From contig JAZQSD010000141.1 of the NCBI GenBank assembly GCA_045629925.1, positions 1-27,165 on the forward strand: a stretch of DNA of 27,165 bases. Direction: 5' to 3'. The position numbers were made by a program, and so were the translations under genes. Of this stretch, positions 1-7,590 are shown one piece after another. Numbering within the stretch: position 1 is the first letter of the stretch; each line of letters begins with the position of its first letter. The notes below the pieces were generated by a model. The model saw nothing but the letters and a program-made list of their open reading frames with translations. It made no database searches and was not told where the DNA came from. The DNA is from Brotonthovivens sp045629925. Its GTDB lineage: Bacteria > Bacillota > Clostridia > Lachnospirales > Lachnospiraceae.

Positions 1-797
1 AACACCACTGCCTGATCCAAGTATTCCTTTGCCTGCTGCAATGCCATTTCTGATTTTTCCAAATTGGCTGTATTTTCAGCAAACATTGCCCTAGTATAAC
101 AAGCACGCACACGGTGTCCATCACTTTCCATGGCACTAAGAACAGCTGTAGCTTCTTCTGCAATAGCGGACCCATTGTCCTGCTCATTGGCATTCAATGC
201 CATATAATGCAGATAATGCAGGTTGTATCCGTACTGGGTCCAGTCCTCTTCTGTCATCTTATTGCAGCCATCCCCACAGGAGCCCTTGGTCTGCCATATT
301 TTCTCATATCGCTGGTTCGCTGACTTAAAATACTTTTGCGCTTTTTTGTAAAGAGATGCCCTCTGACTGCCATTCAATGTCATACATGCCGTATTGTAAT
401 AACTCATTCCCTGAAAGGAACAATACTCTGCGATATGACGATCCATTCCCTGACGGCCTTTTTCTTCCGCTCTCAGCAAATGTTCTGTTGCTTCATCTCG
501 TTTCCCAACTGCAAGCATGATGTTGCTGCTTAGAAGCCACCCTTCACAATCTTCTGGATATTTCTGGGTGTACAGCTCAATTGCAATCTGGGACTTATCC
601 AGATTTTGGTTGGTCCCAAGACCAAGAAAATTTAACTTGGCCACAAAATAAGCTGCCGCTGCCTTGTCGCACTTCTCATATTCTTTTGTCTTTTTCCAGG
701 CGTTGGATAAATCTTCTTTATCCAAAAGTTCCTTTACCTGATCATCCCACTGTGTTTTTTCTTCCACAGTGATGGTTTTTTTGTTAAATCCAAACAT
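1..797 (-). CDS. TPR-like repeat protein (3' end outside window)
   Basis: The reading frame is open from an ATG at 797 to the left edge, giving 265 codons and no stop, so the C-terminus is missing. The protein starts MFGFNKKT and is made of amphipathic helical pairs with alanine-rich helices (for example AAAAYFVAKLNFLGLG near residues 45-60 and ATEHLLRAEEKG further on). This spacing resembles tetratricopeptide or Sel1-type repeats. A Cys-containing insert (GSCGDGCNK) sits near residue 180. No signal peptide or membrane segment is visible, so it is probably cytoplasmic and may be a protein-protein interaction scaffold; I cannot name a partner. It starts 21 bases after the stop of the upstream dehydrogenase on the same strand and is probably co-transcribed with it. 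The ribosome binding site is weak (GAGGAT, about 15 bases upstream). Confidence 0.7.
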   Translation of the reverse strand, partial: MFGFNKKTITVEEKTQWDDQVKELLDKEDLSNAWKKTKEYEKCDKAAAAYFVAKLNFLGLGTNQNLDKSQIAIELYTQKYPEDCEGWLLSSNIMLAVGKRDEATEHLLRAEEKGRQGMDRHIAEYCSFQGMSYYNTACMTLNGSQRASLYKKAQKYFKSANQRYEKIWQTKGSCGDGCNKMTEEDWTQYGYNLHYLHYMALNANEQDNGSAIAEEATAVLSAMESDGHRVRACYTRAMFAENTANLEKSEMALQQAKEYLDQAVV

Positions 798-818
798 ATA
801 TCTATCTAAACTATCCTC

Positions 819-1766
819 TTACTTCTTGTATGTATCACTGACTTTCAGCTGACGGATCAGTCTCTCATAAAAATCCTGCTGAGTCTGCTCTTTTTCCTCT
901 TCAGAATATTCATAAAAACCTTTTCCTGTTTTAATCCCATAATTGCCCGCTTCTACCAGCTGGCGCATAGAATCGCTGGCTTTATCAGAATTATTAAAGT
1001 GGGGGAACATATTATCTTCCGCCGCACACCACACATCAAGCCCTCCCATGTCGGCACACTCTAACATACCAGTAGTGGCATTTCGAAAACATGGACCAAA
1101 CATCAGCGCTCTGTCTATATCTTCCGGAGATGCTGCTCCAATGTCCAACAGATGAAAAACTTCCCTTGCCTGTGCGTGAAGAATGCGGTTTGCAATCATG
1201 CCAGGAATGTCCTTCAACACACGGACTGGCTGCTTTCCACTCTCCTCATAAAGTGCATACACTTCATCAAACACAGCCTCATCCATATTTCCAAACTTAG
1301 ACAGTTCCACCATAGGAATCAAATAAGCTGGATTATACCAGTGTGAAACCATACACAACTTCTGCCGTTTAGCTGGCAAATCAGCTATAATCTCACTTAA
1401 CTTTAGCGAGGATGTGTTTGTTGCAAAGACTGTATGGCCCGGACAGATCTGGTCCAGCTTAGCAAACAGATTTTTCTTAAGTTCCATCCTTTCAGGAATA
1501 GCCTCAATCACATAATCAGCGTCTTTTGCCGCCTCCTCAAGTTCATAACATATATGAATATTGGAAAGAGTTTCTTCCACTTCTTCTTTTGCTATATATT
1601 CATGAGCCGCCATAAACTCTAATTCCTGGCGCATCTTAGCAGGTGCTCCCTCCAAGCATGCAAGCATCGGATCATAGAGTTTAACCTCTCTTCCACTTCT
1701 TGCAAACACATGGGCAATCCCATGTCCCATGGTTCCAGCTCCGATTACCGCTATCTTCTTTATCAT
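819..1766 (-). CDS. 3-hydroxyacyl-CoA dehydrogenase family NAD-dependent oxidoreductase
   Basis: This 315-residue protein has the layout of the 3-hydroxyacyl-CoA dehydrogenase family. An N-terminal Rossmann domain carries the dinucleotide motif GAGTMG at residues 9-14, and an all-helical C-terminal domain ends in the family motif GIKTGKGFYEY. The catalytic His is in SHWYNP (His142, Asn145), and Glu154 follows in MVEL. Classical 3-hydroxybutyryl-CoA dehydrogenases usually read HFFNP here. HWYNP is closer to carnitine-dehydrogenase or lambda-crystallin-like members, so the substrate may be another 3-hydroxy acid or CoA ester. The start is the ATG at 1766 because GAGGT lies 5 bases upstream and the GAGTMG fold begins at once. 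A longer frame to 1808 adds a low-complexity leader without a ribosome site. It is divergent from the 4Fe-4S gene and precedes the TPR gene. Confidence 0.88.
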   Translation of the reverse strand: MIKKIAVIGAGTMGHGIAHVFARSGREVKLYDPMLACLEGAPAKMRQELEFMAAHEYIAKEEVEETLSNIHICYELEEAAKDADYVIEAIPERMELKKNLFAKLDQICPGHTVFATNTSSLKLSEIIADLPAKRQKLCMVSHWYNPAYLIPMVELSKFGNMDEAVFDEVYALYEESGKQPVRVLKDIPGMIANRILHAQAREVFHLLDIGAASPEDIDRALMFGPCFRNATTGMLECADMGGLDVWCAAEDNMFPHFNNSDKASDSMRQLVEAGNYGIKTGKGFYEYSEEEKEQTQQDFYERLIRQLKVSDTYKK

Positions 1767-1792
1767 AATAAACCTCAAAAATTTTCTTTTTT

Positions 1793-1806
1793 GTTGAAAT
1801 TTCAAC
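1793..1806. promoter_or_regulatory. 14-bp perfect palindrome in divergent intergenic region
   Basis: GTTGAAATTTCAAC is a perfect 14-bp palindrome between the dehydrogenase and the 4Fe-4S gene. Its right half is the -35 region of the candidate promoter for the 4Fe-4S gene, so it is placed where a repressor or dual regulator could control both genes. No regulator is encoded next to it. AT-rich palindromes also occur by chance. Confidence 0.3.
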
Positions 1807-1829
1807 ATACTTATGTATTAAAATATAAT
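1801..1829 (+). promoter_or_regulatory. Candidate sigma-A promoter for the 4Fe-4S protein gene
   Basis: TATAAT at 1824-1829 is a perfect -10 box. The hexamer TTCAAC at 1801-1806 lies exactly 17 bases upstream but matches the -35 consensus poorly. The -10 box is about 50 bases before the start codon at 1879, leaving room for the AAAGGAGG ribosome site at 1864-1871. Confidence 0.5.
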
Positions 1830-1878
1830 ATACTTTCATCATACTAAAAACTAAATTGAATTTAAAGGAGGAAACTTT

Positions 1879-2622
1879 ATGATCCGAAAAATTATTAAAA
1901 TAAATGAAGAAAAATGTAACGGCTGCGGCGCTTGTGCTGCTGCCTGCCACGAAGGTGCTATCCAGATGGTAGATGGCATTGCCAAATTAATCCGCGACGA
2001 CTACTGCGACGGCCTCGGCGACTGTCTCCCAGCATGTCCTGTTGACGCCATCTCCTTTGAGGAGCGCGAAGCCCTTCCATACGATGAGGCTGCTGTTGAA
2101 GCTGCGAAAGTGGTTCGCATGATCAAGGAACAGAACGCTCAGGCTAACAGCGAAAACGTACAGCCAAAAGTGCTTCCATGCGGCTGCCCTGGCACTCAGT
2201 CAAAAGCCATCGTTAGAGAAAATGCGCCTCAGGCTGACACATCCTGTGCAACTGCAGTGAAAAGCCAGCTGTCCCAGTGGCCTGTACAGATCAAACTCGC
2301 ACCAATCAACGCTCCATATTTTAACGGTGCAAACCTGCTGATTGCTGCAGACTGCACAGCATACGCATACGGCAACTTCCACAACGAATTCATCAAAGGA
2401 CGTATCACTCTCATCGGTTGTCCAAAACTTGATGAAGGGGACTACACAGACAAGTTGACACAGATTATTGCTACAAACGATATCAAGAGCGTAACCATCG
2501 TCCGCATGGAAGTACCATGCTGCGGTGGAATTGAAAACGCTGCAAAAAATGCTCTCCAGGCAAGCGGCAAATTCATCCCATGGCAGGTTGTGACAGTTAC
2601 AACCGACGGACGTCTGAAATAA
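1879..2622 (+). CDS. 4Fe-4S dicluster-type ferredoxin domain protein
   Basis: This 247-residue protein has an N-terminal bacterial ferredoxin domain. The first cluster motif is complete (Cys13, Cys16, Cys19, Cys23, followed by His). The second motif has Cys43, Cys49 and Cys53, but the position expected to hold its second cysteine (46) is Leu, so the second site may carry a [3Fe-4S] cluster or none. Beyond residue 60 there is a linker with a CGCPG motif and a C-terminal domain with VPCCGGIENAAKNA, where further cysteines could bind metal. Similar stand-alone proteins are common in Lachnospiraceae; the electron partner is unknown to me. It is probably cytoplasmic. The start is supported by AAAGGAGG 7 bases upstream. 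It precedes the alarmone synthetase by about 100 bases with no evident terminator between. Confidence 0.85.
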   Translation: MIRKIIKINEEKCNGCGACAAACHEGAIQMVDGIAKLIRDDYCDGLGDCLPACPVDAISFEEREALPYDEAAVEAAKVVRMIKEQNAQANSENVQPKVLPCGCPGTQSKAIVRENAPQADTSCATAVKSQLSQWPVQIKLAPINAPYFNGANLLIAADCTAYAYGNFHNEFIKGRITLIGCPKLDEGDYTDKLTQIIATNDIKSVTIVRMEVPCCGGIENAAKNALQASGKFIPWQVVTVTTDGRLK

Positions 2623-2720
2623 AAATCGCTTTAGTTTATCTCGTTAAAGTGCTATACTGTTATTAAGCAGAGCACATCCGCTCTCAGCAAAAGACAATAT
2701 TTGGCAAGGAGATCTTGACT

Positions 2721-3437
2721 ATGAGCGAAACTATAAGAAAAACACAGAGTGATCAATTCGAAATGCTCACTTTTGAAGACTTAGCAAACTTGGAGAATCC
2801 TGCACAGCTGATGGAAAGCATGGAGCCATTTAATCGTCTCATGATGCAGTATAACTGCGCCATCATGGAAATCGAAACCAAACTCCACGTGTTAAACTCA
2901 GAATTTTCCTTAGACCACAATCGCAACCCAATTGAAGATATCCATTCAAGAGTCAAAAAACCTCTCAGCATTGTGGACAAGTTAAAACGCAAAGGACATC
3001 CATTTACCTTAGAATCTGTAGAACAGAACCTGCAGGATATCGCAGGTGTGCGTGTAGTCTGCTCTTTCCCTGAAGATATCTACGCAGTTCGCGATATGCT
3101 TGTATCGCAGGATGACATCATACTGTTAGAAGAAAAAGATTATATCAAGAACCCAAAAGGAAATGGTTACAGAAGCCTTCACCTGATCGTTCAGATTCCA
3201 ATCTTCTTATCCGGTGGCAAAAAACTCATGACCGTTGAAATCCAGATTAGAACCATCGCCATGGATTGCTGGGCAAGCCTTGAACACAAGATGAAATACA
3301 AAAAGAACATCAAAAATCCAGAATCCATCTCAGCGCGATTAAAACACTGCGCAGACATCAGTTTTGAATTAGACAGTCAGATGCAGGCTCTTCGACGTGA
3401 GATCGATGCAGATAATCCAGAAAAACAGTATATTTAA
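2721..3437 (+). CDS. Small alarmone synthetase, RelQ/YjbM-like GTP pyrophosphokinase
   Basis: The protein (238 residues) is a single RelA/SpoT synthetase domain that would make (p)ppGpp from ATP and GDP or GTP. Visible family motifs are IHSRVKKP and KLKRKGHP near residues 75-95, DIAGVRVVCSF near 106-116, YIKNPKGNGYRSLHL near 141-154, and VEIQIRTIAMDCWASLEH near 172-189. There is no HD hydrolase, TGS or ACT domain, so it is a stand-alone cytoplasmic synthetase and not the bifunctional Rel. The ATG at 2721 is preferred over the in-frame TTG at 2715 because AAGGAG at 2706-2711 is 9 bases from the ATG and only 3 from the TTG. A possible -10 box TATACT lies at 2653-2658 with a weak -35. It ends at a convergent terminator. 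Confidence 0.92.
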   Translation: MSETIRKTQSDQFEMLTFEDLANLENPAQLMESMEPFNRLMMQYNCAIMEIETKLHVLNSEFSLDHNRNPIEDIHSRVKKPLSIVDKLKRKGHPFTLESVEQNLQDIAGVRVVCSFPEDIYAVRDMLVSQDDIILLEEKDYIKNPKGNGYRSLHLIVQIPIFLSGGKKLMTVEIQIRTIAMDCWASLEHKMKYKKNIKNPESISARLKHCADISFELDSQMQALRREIDADNPEKQYI

Positions 3438-3441
3438 CAAC

Positions 3442-3473
3442 AAAGAGCAACAGAAAAATCTGTTGCTCTTTTT
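3442..3473. terminator. Bidirectional rho-independent terminator
   Basis: A perfect 12-bp stem (3442-3453 with 3460-3471, AAAGAGCAACAG and its complement) closes a 6-base loop. It is flanked by T-runs on the plus strand and their complement on the minus strand. It lies between the convergent stops of the alarmone synthetase and the MATE gene and can serve both. Confidence 0.88.
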
Positions 3474-3476
3474 ATT

Positions 3477-4883
3477 CTACATATTTTCAGCTAATTTCTT
3501 ATCTCGCCCAATCTGTAAACGTTTCATATCTTTAAATTCAAAAATAATCATCGTTAAACCTGCGATAAAGGATGCGATATCCGCAATCGGTGCCGCATAT
3601 AAGATTCCCATCAAACCAAATACTCTTGATAGAATCAGAATCAATGGAATCAAGAAAATAATCTGTCTTGTTAATGACAAGAACATACCTTTCTTTGGCT
3701 TTCCTAAAGCCGTAAAGAAAGTTGATGATATCGTCTGTACCGGTGCTAAGAAGATACAGAACAAGAATGTGCGGAAGAACTTCACACCAAACTCAAAATA
3801 CAATGCGTCTCCGCCGCCATCTCCAAACAATCTGATCAGCTGTAATGGGAATGTCTGGAACATGATAAAAGCAATGATGCAGACAACCAAACCTACCGCC
3901 AGTGCCATCTTATAAGCAGAGCGCACTCGCTCGTACTTGGCAGCACCGTAGTTGAAAGAAAAGATTGGCTGACCGCCCTGTACCAGTCCGATAACAATAC
4001 TGAAAAACAGCTGGAACACTTTCATTCCGATACCAGCGATTGCAAGAGGTGTGGATTCTCCATAAATGGACAATGCACCATAGAAGGTAAGGGAATTATT
4101 CAATACAACCTGTGTGATCATCATAGCAAGCTGATTAACGCAGGATGCCATACCGATGGAAACAATCTTTTTGATATAAGAAACACGTGGTTTCAGATGA
4201 ATGCGTTTCAGTGGAACTGTATTAAAGTTCATCAGACAGCGCAGCACAATAATTGCAGATATAATCTGACCAATGATTGTAGCCAGAGCTGCACCTGACA
4301 TGCCCCATCCAAGGCCCAAAACAAAGATGGCATCAAGGACAACGTTGATAATAGCACCAATCAGGTTACACCACATAGACATGGTTGGTTTGCCGTCTGC
4401 ACGAACCAGATGACATCCACCGGCAGTGAATATCATAAATGGAAAACCAATCGCTGTAATTCGTGTATACTCTACCGCATAAGGCATAACCTCTCCAGGT
4501 GTACCAAAAGCTGTCAGCAATGGGTTCATAAAGATCTGTGTTACAGCCAAAAGAATCACACCGCAGGAGACAAGCATTACCGCTGCATTTCCTATGTAAT
4601 TAGCTGCACCATCCTTATTTCCTCGTCCCATATCAAGGTTAAAGTTGCTGGCACCACCGATACCAAACAGCAATGCGATAGCGATTGATATGGTACTAAG
4701 TGGGAATACTACGTTGGTAGCCGCAATACCCAGCATACCAACAGTCTGACCAATAAACAACTGGTCAACAATGTTGTAGAGGGATCCTACTAACATTGCA
4801 ATAATACTTGGAATGGCAAATTTTAACATTAAATTCTTAACAGGAAGTGCTCCCAAAGGGTTCACTCTTGCCTTTGTTTCCAT
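3477..4883 (-). CDS. MATE family multidrug/toxin exporter
   Basis: The protein has 468 residues, the usual MATE length, with about twelve hydrophobic segments in two homologous halves. The N-terminal half starts with a MATE signature (LMLKFAIPSIIAMLVGSLYNI, then VDQLFIG). The second half repeats the pattern with VNQLAMMITQVVLNN and GGQPIFSFNYG. It would act as a cation-coupled antiporter in the cytoplasmic membrane; substrates cannot be told from sequence. The ATG at 4883 is chosen because AGGAG is 9 bases upstream, whereas the ATGs at 4892 and 4889 are too close to it. It is convergent with the alarmone synthetase and divergent from the two-component system, so control by that system is possible but unproven. 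Confidence 0.93.
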   Translation of the reverse strand: METKARVNPLGALPVKNLMLKFAIPSIIAMLVGSLYNIVDQLFIGQTVGMLGIAATNVVFPLSTISIAIALLFGIGGASNFNLDMGRGNKDGAANYIGNAAVMLVSCGVILLAVTQIFMNPLLTAFGTPGEVMPYAVEYTRITAIGFPFMIFTAGGCHLVRADGKPTMSMWCNLIGAIINVVLDAIFVLGLGWGMSGAALATIIGQIISAIIVLRCLMNFNTVPLKRIHLKPRVSYIKKIVSIGMASCVNQLAMMITQVVLNNSLTFYGALSIYGESTPLAIAGIGMKVFQLFFSIVIGLVQGGQPIFSFNYGAAKYERVRSAYKMALAVGLVVCIIAFIMFQTFPLQLIRLFGDGGGDALYFEFGVKFFRTFLFCIFLAPVQTISSTFFTALGKPKKGMFLSLTRQIIFLIPLILILSRVFGLMGILYAAPIADIASFIAGLTMIIFEFKDMKRLQIGRDKKLAENM

Positions 4884-4929
4884 TAACATCATCTCCTAAT
4901 ATAAAACACTTATAAAAACAACATAAATA

Positions 4930-4958
4930 AGTTTAAAACAAATAGAACTGCTTATCAA
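4930..4958 (-). promoter_or_regulatory. Candidate sigma-A promoter for the MATE gene
   Basis: Read on the minus strand, TTGATA (4953-4958) and TAAACT (4930-4935) are separated by 17 bases. They match five and four of the six consensus bases. The -10 box is about 47 bases upstream of the MATE start codon. Confidence 0.5.
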
Positions 4959-4980
4959 TAGGTATCCTGCAAAAGAATTT

Positions 4981-5009
4981 TTGCTTTTTTTACAAAAAAA
5001 GTGTACACT
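4981..5009 (+). promoter_or_regulatory. Candidate promoter for the two-component system
   Basis: TTGCTT (4981-4986) and TACACT (5004-5009) are 17 bases apart, about 40 bases before the response regulator start. The -35 match is partial. The -10 overlaps the palindrome GTGTACAC at 5001-5008, which could be a regulator site. Confidence 0.35.
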
Positions 5010-5050
5010 ATGCCTATCTATGACTGAATAACCTTGTTTGGAGGATTGTT

Positions 5051-5722
5051 ATGATCCATATATTGATCGCAGAGGACAATGCTGATTATAGAAAACTGAT
5101 GAAGATCCATCTTACCCGGGCCGGCTACAAAGTATTTGAATCCGATGACGGGGAAGCTGCCCTTCGCGTGTTGGAACACGAAAACATCCATCTTCTCATC
5201 GCAGACGTGATGATGCCGAATCTTGACGGCTTTAATCTGACAGAACAGCTCCGGACGGCTAATTACAATATGCCAATCTTGATCGTCTCTGCCAAAAGCG
5301 CTCTTGACGATAAGAAAGAAGGCTTTTTTAAAGGTGCTGACGACTACATGACCAAACCTATCGATATGGATGAGATGGTCATCCGCGTAAAAGCCCTCCT
5401 TCGAAGAGCCAATATATCTGAGCAGAAGCTATTGACCATCAACGGATGTGTCCTGGATGAAAGCACATTACAGGCAACTTTTAACAATGTCAATTACGAA
5501 CTTCGTCAGAAAGAATTTTTCCTGCTTCACAAGCTGCTTTCTTATCCAAATCAGATTTTTACACGACAGACACTGATGGACGAGATCTGGGGCATGGATA
5601 CTGAGACAGATCCACGAACAGTTGATGTTCATATCAAGCGTCTCCGTGAAAAACTGATGGATATCACAGTCTTTGAGATCCAGACCATCCGAGGACTAGG
5701 ATACAAAGCAGTTATCAAGTAA
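5051..5722 (+). CDS. OmpR/PhoB-family response regulator
   Basis: The 223-residue protein has a receiver domain (about residues 1-115) and a winged-helix DNA-binding domain (about 127-222). The receiver has the acidic pair Glu8-Asp9, phosphoacceptor Asp52 in LIADVMMP, Ser80 and Lys102 in TKP, so phosphotransfer should be intact. The C-terminal domain has the OmpR signature ending RTVDVHIKRLREKL and IRGLGYKAV. It would bind DNA and regulate transcription when phosphorylated by the kinase encoded 48 bases downstream. The start has GGAGG 8 bases upstream. Targets are not evident; the divergent MATE gene is the nearest candidate. Confidence 0.95.
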   Translation: MIHILIAEDNADYRKLMKIHLTRAGYKVFESDDGEAALRVLEHENIHLLIADVMMPNLDGFNLTEQLRTANYNMPILIVSAKSALDDKKEGFFKGADDYMTKPIDMDEMVIRVKALLRRANISEQKLLTINGCVLDESTLQATFNNVNYELRQKEFFLLHKLLSYPNQIFTRQTLMDEIWGMDTETDPRTVDVHIKRLREKLMDITVFEIQTIRGLGYKAVIK

Positions 5723-5770
5723 GAACTTCCGAAACGACCACGATTCAAACATAAACATAAGGATATTGCT

Positions 5771-6805
5771 ATGAGAAAATTAAGACGTAAGTTAGGCCTT
5801 ATTTTCATTGTGCTGGTTACAGTCTCTTCCATTGTTTCCTTTATTGCATCTGTGCTTATCAATAACGACGTTATCCTTCACTACCAAGATGTAAAAGTTG
5901 TTATTTTGGGTTTTGCAATGAAAGACATTGTAGTAACAGCCATCGCCTTTATCATCTTTATTCCGATTGTATTACATTTCACCAGAAAGACAGCCACTCC
6001 AATCCTGGAATTGTCTGACGCAGCCAAAGAGGTTGCCAAAGGAAACTTTAATATTCAGGTAGAAGAAAACAATCGAAAAGATGAGCTTGGAGACTTAGCT
6101 GTTCAGTTCAATACCATGATCAAAGAACTGCAGAGCAATGAAATGTTGAAAAAAGATTTCGTCTCAAACGTCTCTCATGAATTCAAAACCCCTCTCTCCA
6201 TTATCAATGGTTATGGGAAACTGTTGGAAGAGGACAACTTATCAGAGACAGAACGAAAAGAATATGCATCTTTGATTGTAAAAGAAAGTCAACGGCTTTC
6301 TGTACTTACATCCAACATGCTGAAACTTTCAAAACTGAATGCAGATACGATCACCCTAAAAAAAGAACCGTTCTCTTTGGATGAACAGATCAGACAGACA
6401 ATCTTGCTTATGGAACAAAAATGGAGCGCCAAAGATTTGGATTTTTCCCTTCATCTTCCATCCTCCACCTACAACGGAGAATCTGCACTGCTGTCAGAGA
6501 TCTGGATTAACCTGTTGGACAATGCCATCAAGCATTCCCCAGAGAAAGGGCTTATTGATATCAGTATCATCTCCACCCAGTACACATACGCCATTTATGT
6601 CCGTGACCAGGGTCCTGGAATTCCAAAAGATCAGATTCCTAGAATCTTTGATCAGTTTTATCAGGGAGATCTCTCTCACAAACATGAGGGTGCTGGCCTT
6701 GGATTATCCATTGCATATAAGATTGCCAAACTCCACGGCGGAAACATAGAGTGTTCCAGCAAGCTTGGAAAAGGCACAACCTTTACAGTTACATTAAGAA
6801 AATAA
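5771..6805 (+). CDS. Membrane sensor histidine kinase (HAMP-HisKA-HATPase)
   Basis: The 344-residue kinase has two membrane segments (about residues 8-30 and 51-70) enclosing only about 20 extracytoplasmic residues. This short loop suggests sensing in the membrane or through a partner. A HAMP linker follows (about 70-122), then the HisKA dimerisation helix with His136 in SNVSHEFKTPLS. The ATP-binding domain has the N-box NLLDNAIKHS, the G1 box DQGPGIP, an F-box (FDQFYQGD) and the G2 box GAGLGLSI. It should phosphorylate the upstream response regulator. AAGGAT precedes the start. The gene ends at a strong hairpin. The signal is unknown; kinases of this short-loop type are often linked to envelope or antibiotic stress. 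Confidence 0.93.
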   Translation: MRKLRRKLGLIFIVLVTVSSIVSFIASVLINNDVILHYQDVKVVILGFAMKDIVVTAIAFIIFIPIVLHFTRKTATPILELSDAAKEVAKGNFNIQVEENNRKDELGDLAVQFNTMIKELQSNEMLKKDFVSNVSHEFKTPLSIINGYGKLLEEDNLSETERKEYASLIVKESQRLSVLTSNMLKLSKLNADTITLKKEPFSLDEQIRQTILLMEQKWSAKDLDFSLHLPSSTYNGESALLSEIWINLLDNAIKHSPEKGLIDISIISTQYTYAIYVRDQGPGIPKDQIPRIFDQFYQGDLSHKHEGAGLGLSIAYKIAKLHGGNIECSSKLGKGTTFTVTLRK

Positions 6806-6815
6806 GAAAAGCAAA

Positions 6816-6862
6816 AAATCCGACATAGCCAGGATATTCTTATCCTAAGGTATGTCGGATTT
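6816..6862. terminator. Bidirectional terminator hairpin with a two-part stem
   Basis: A 12-bp stem (6816-6827 with 6851-6862, AAATCCGACATA and its complement) encloses a second 6-bp stem (AGGATA at 6831-6836 with TATCCT at 6841-6846). T-rich sequence follows on the plus strand and an A-rich stretch precedes it. It separates the convergent ends of the kinase and trmO. Confidence 0.8.
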
Positions 6863-6879
6863 ATTATTTTTTCTCTTTT

Positions 6880-7587
6880 CTATACTTCGCTGACGTCTGT
6901 CACATGAAGCACATTATCTAACACCTGGAATTTTACATTGAATTTTCCATATGTCATTCCGTATTCTCTTTCAGGATCATCCTGATAAGCAGGTCTTGGG
7001 TCCAGTGACAGAATATCTGCCAGAGCATCTCTCTGATCCAGTGTCATAAGGCTGTCAATTTTTCTTGTGATTGCCAAAGAGAACTGTACTCTCATACGGA
7101 ACTCTCTCTTCTTTTCTCCAAAACCGCCGCTTGCTTCTGGACGGCTGTCTGCATATGGAAGATATGGTTTGATATCAATGATTGGTGTTCCATTCATGAT
7201 ATCAGCACCTCGCACATACAGAACCGGGCCTTCTGGTGTATCCAGATCAATCTTTTCCAGCTTTACACAGGACATACCGATTGGATTTGGACGGAATGGA
7301 GAACGGGATGCAAACACACCGATTCGTTTGTTTCCACCAAGTTTTGGTGGACGAACGGTAGGACTCCAGCTCTTTTCATCCTCTTCCCCCTGACCTTCTT
7401 CCATGTTTTCTGAAAACAGCCACAGAAGCCAGATGTGAGAATATTCTTCCAGGCCGCGAAAAGCATTGGCATCTCTGTATTCAGGCTCAAATACAATCTT
7501 TGACAACACAGATTCTGCAAGTCCGCTCTGACGAGGGATACCAAATTTTTCAACAAAATCATTACTAATTACTGCAATTTTTTTCAT
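6880..7587 (-). CDS. trmO: tRNA (N6-threonylcarbamoyladenosine-37)-N6-methyltransferase TrmO
   Basis: The 235-residue protein matches the TsaA/YaeB/TrmO family, which uses S-adenosylmethionine to methylate t6A37 in certain tRNAs. Recognisable parts are RGLEEYSHIWLLWLF near residue 45, the loop RSPFRPNPIGMSCVKLEKI near residues 95-113, and GTPIIDIKPYLPYADS near 133-148. The usual C-terminal extension of bacterial TrmO is present. The start codon is only 3 bases past the cysNC stop codon and has no strong ribosome site, so translation is probably coupled to cysNC. This links a tRNA-modification enzyme to a sulfate-activation operon, although the functional relation may be only shared transcription. 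The gene is followed by the hairpin at 6816-6862. Confidence 0.93.
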   Translation of the reverse strand: MKKIAVISNDFVEKFGIPRQSGLAESVLSKIVFEPEYRDANAFRGLEEYSHIWLLWLFSENMEEGQGEEDEKSWSPTVRPPKLGGNKRIGVFASRSPFRPNPIGMSCVKLEKIDLDTPEGPVLYVRGADIMNGTPIIDIKPYLPYADSRPEASGGFGEKKREFRMRVQFSLAITRKIDSLMTLDQRDALADILSLDPRPAYQDDPEREYGMTYGKFNVKFQVLDNVLHVTDVSEV

Positions 7588-7590
7588 ATA

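Noticed and set aside
1767..1808. N-terminal extension of the hydroxyacyl-CoA dehydrogenase to 1808
   Set aside because: The extra residues are Lys/Phe-rich leader sequence without a ribosome site, and GAGGT is well placed for the ATG at 1766.
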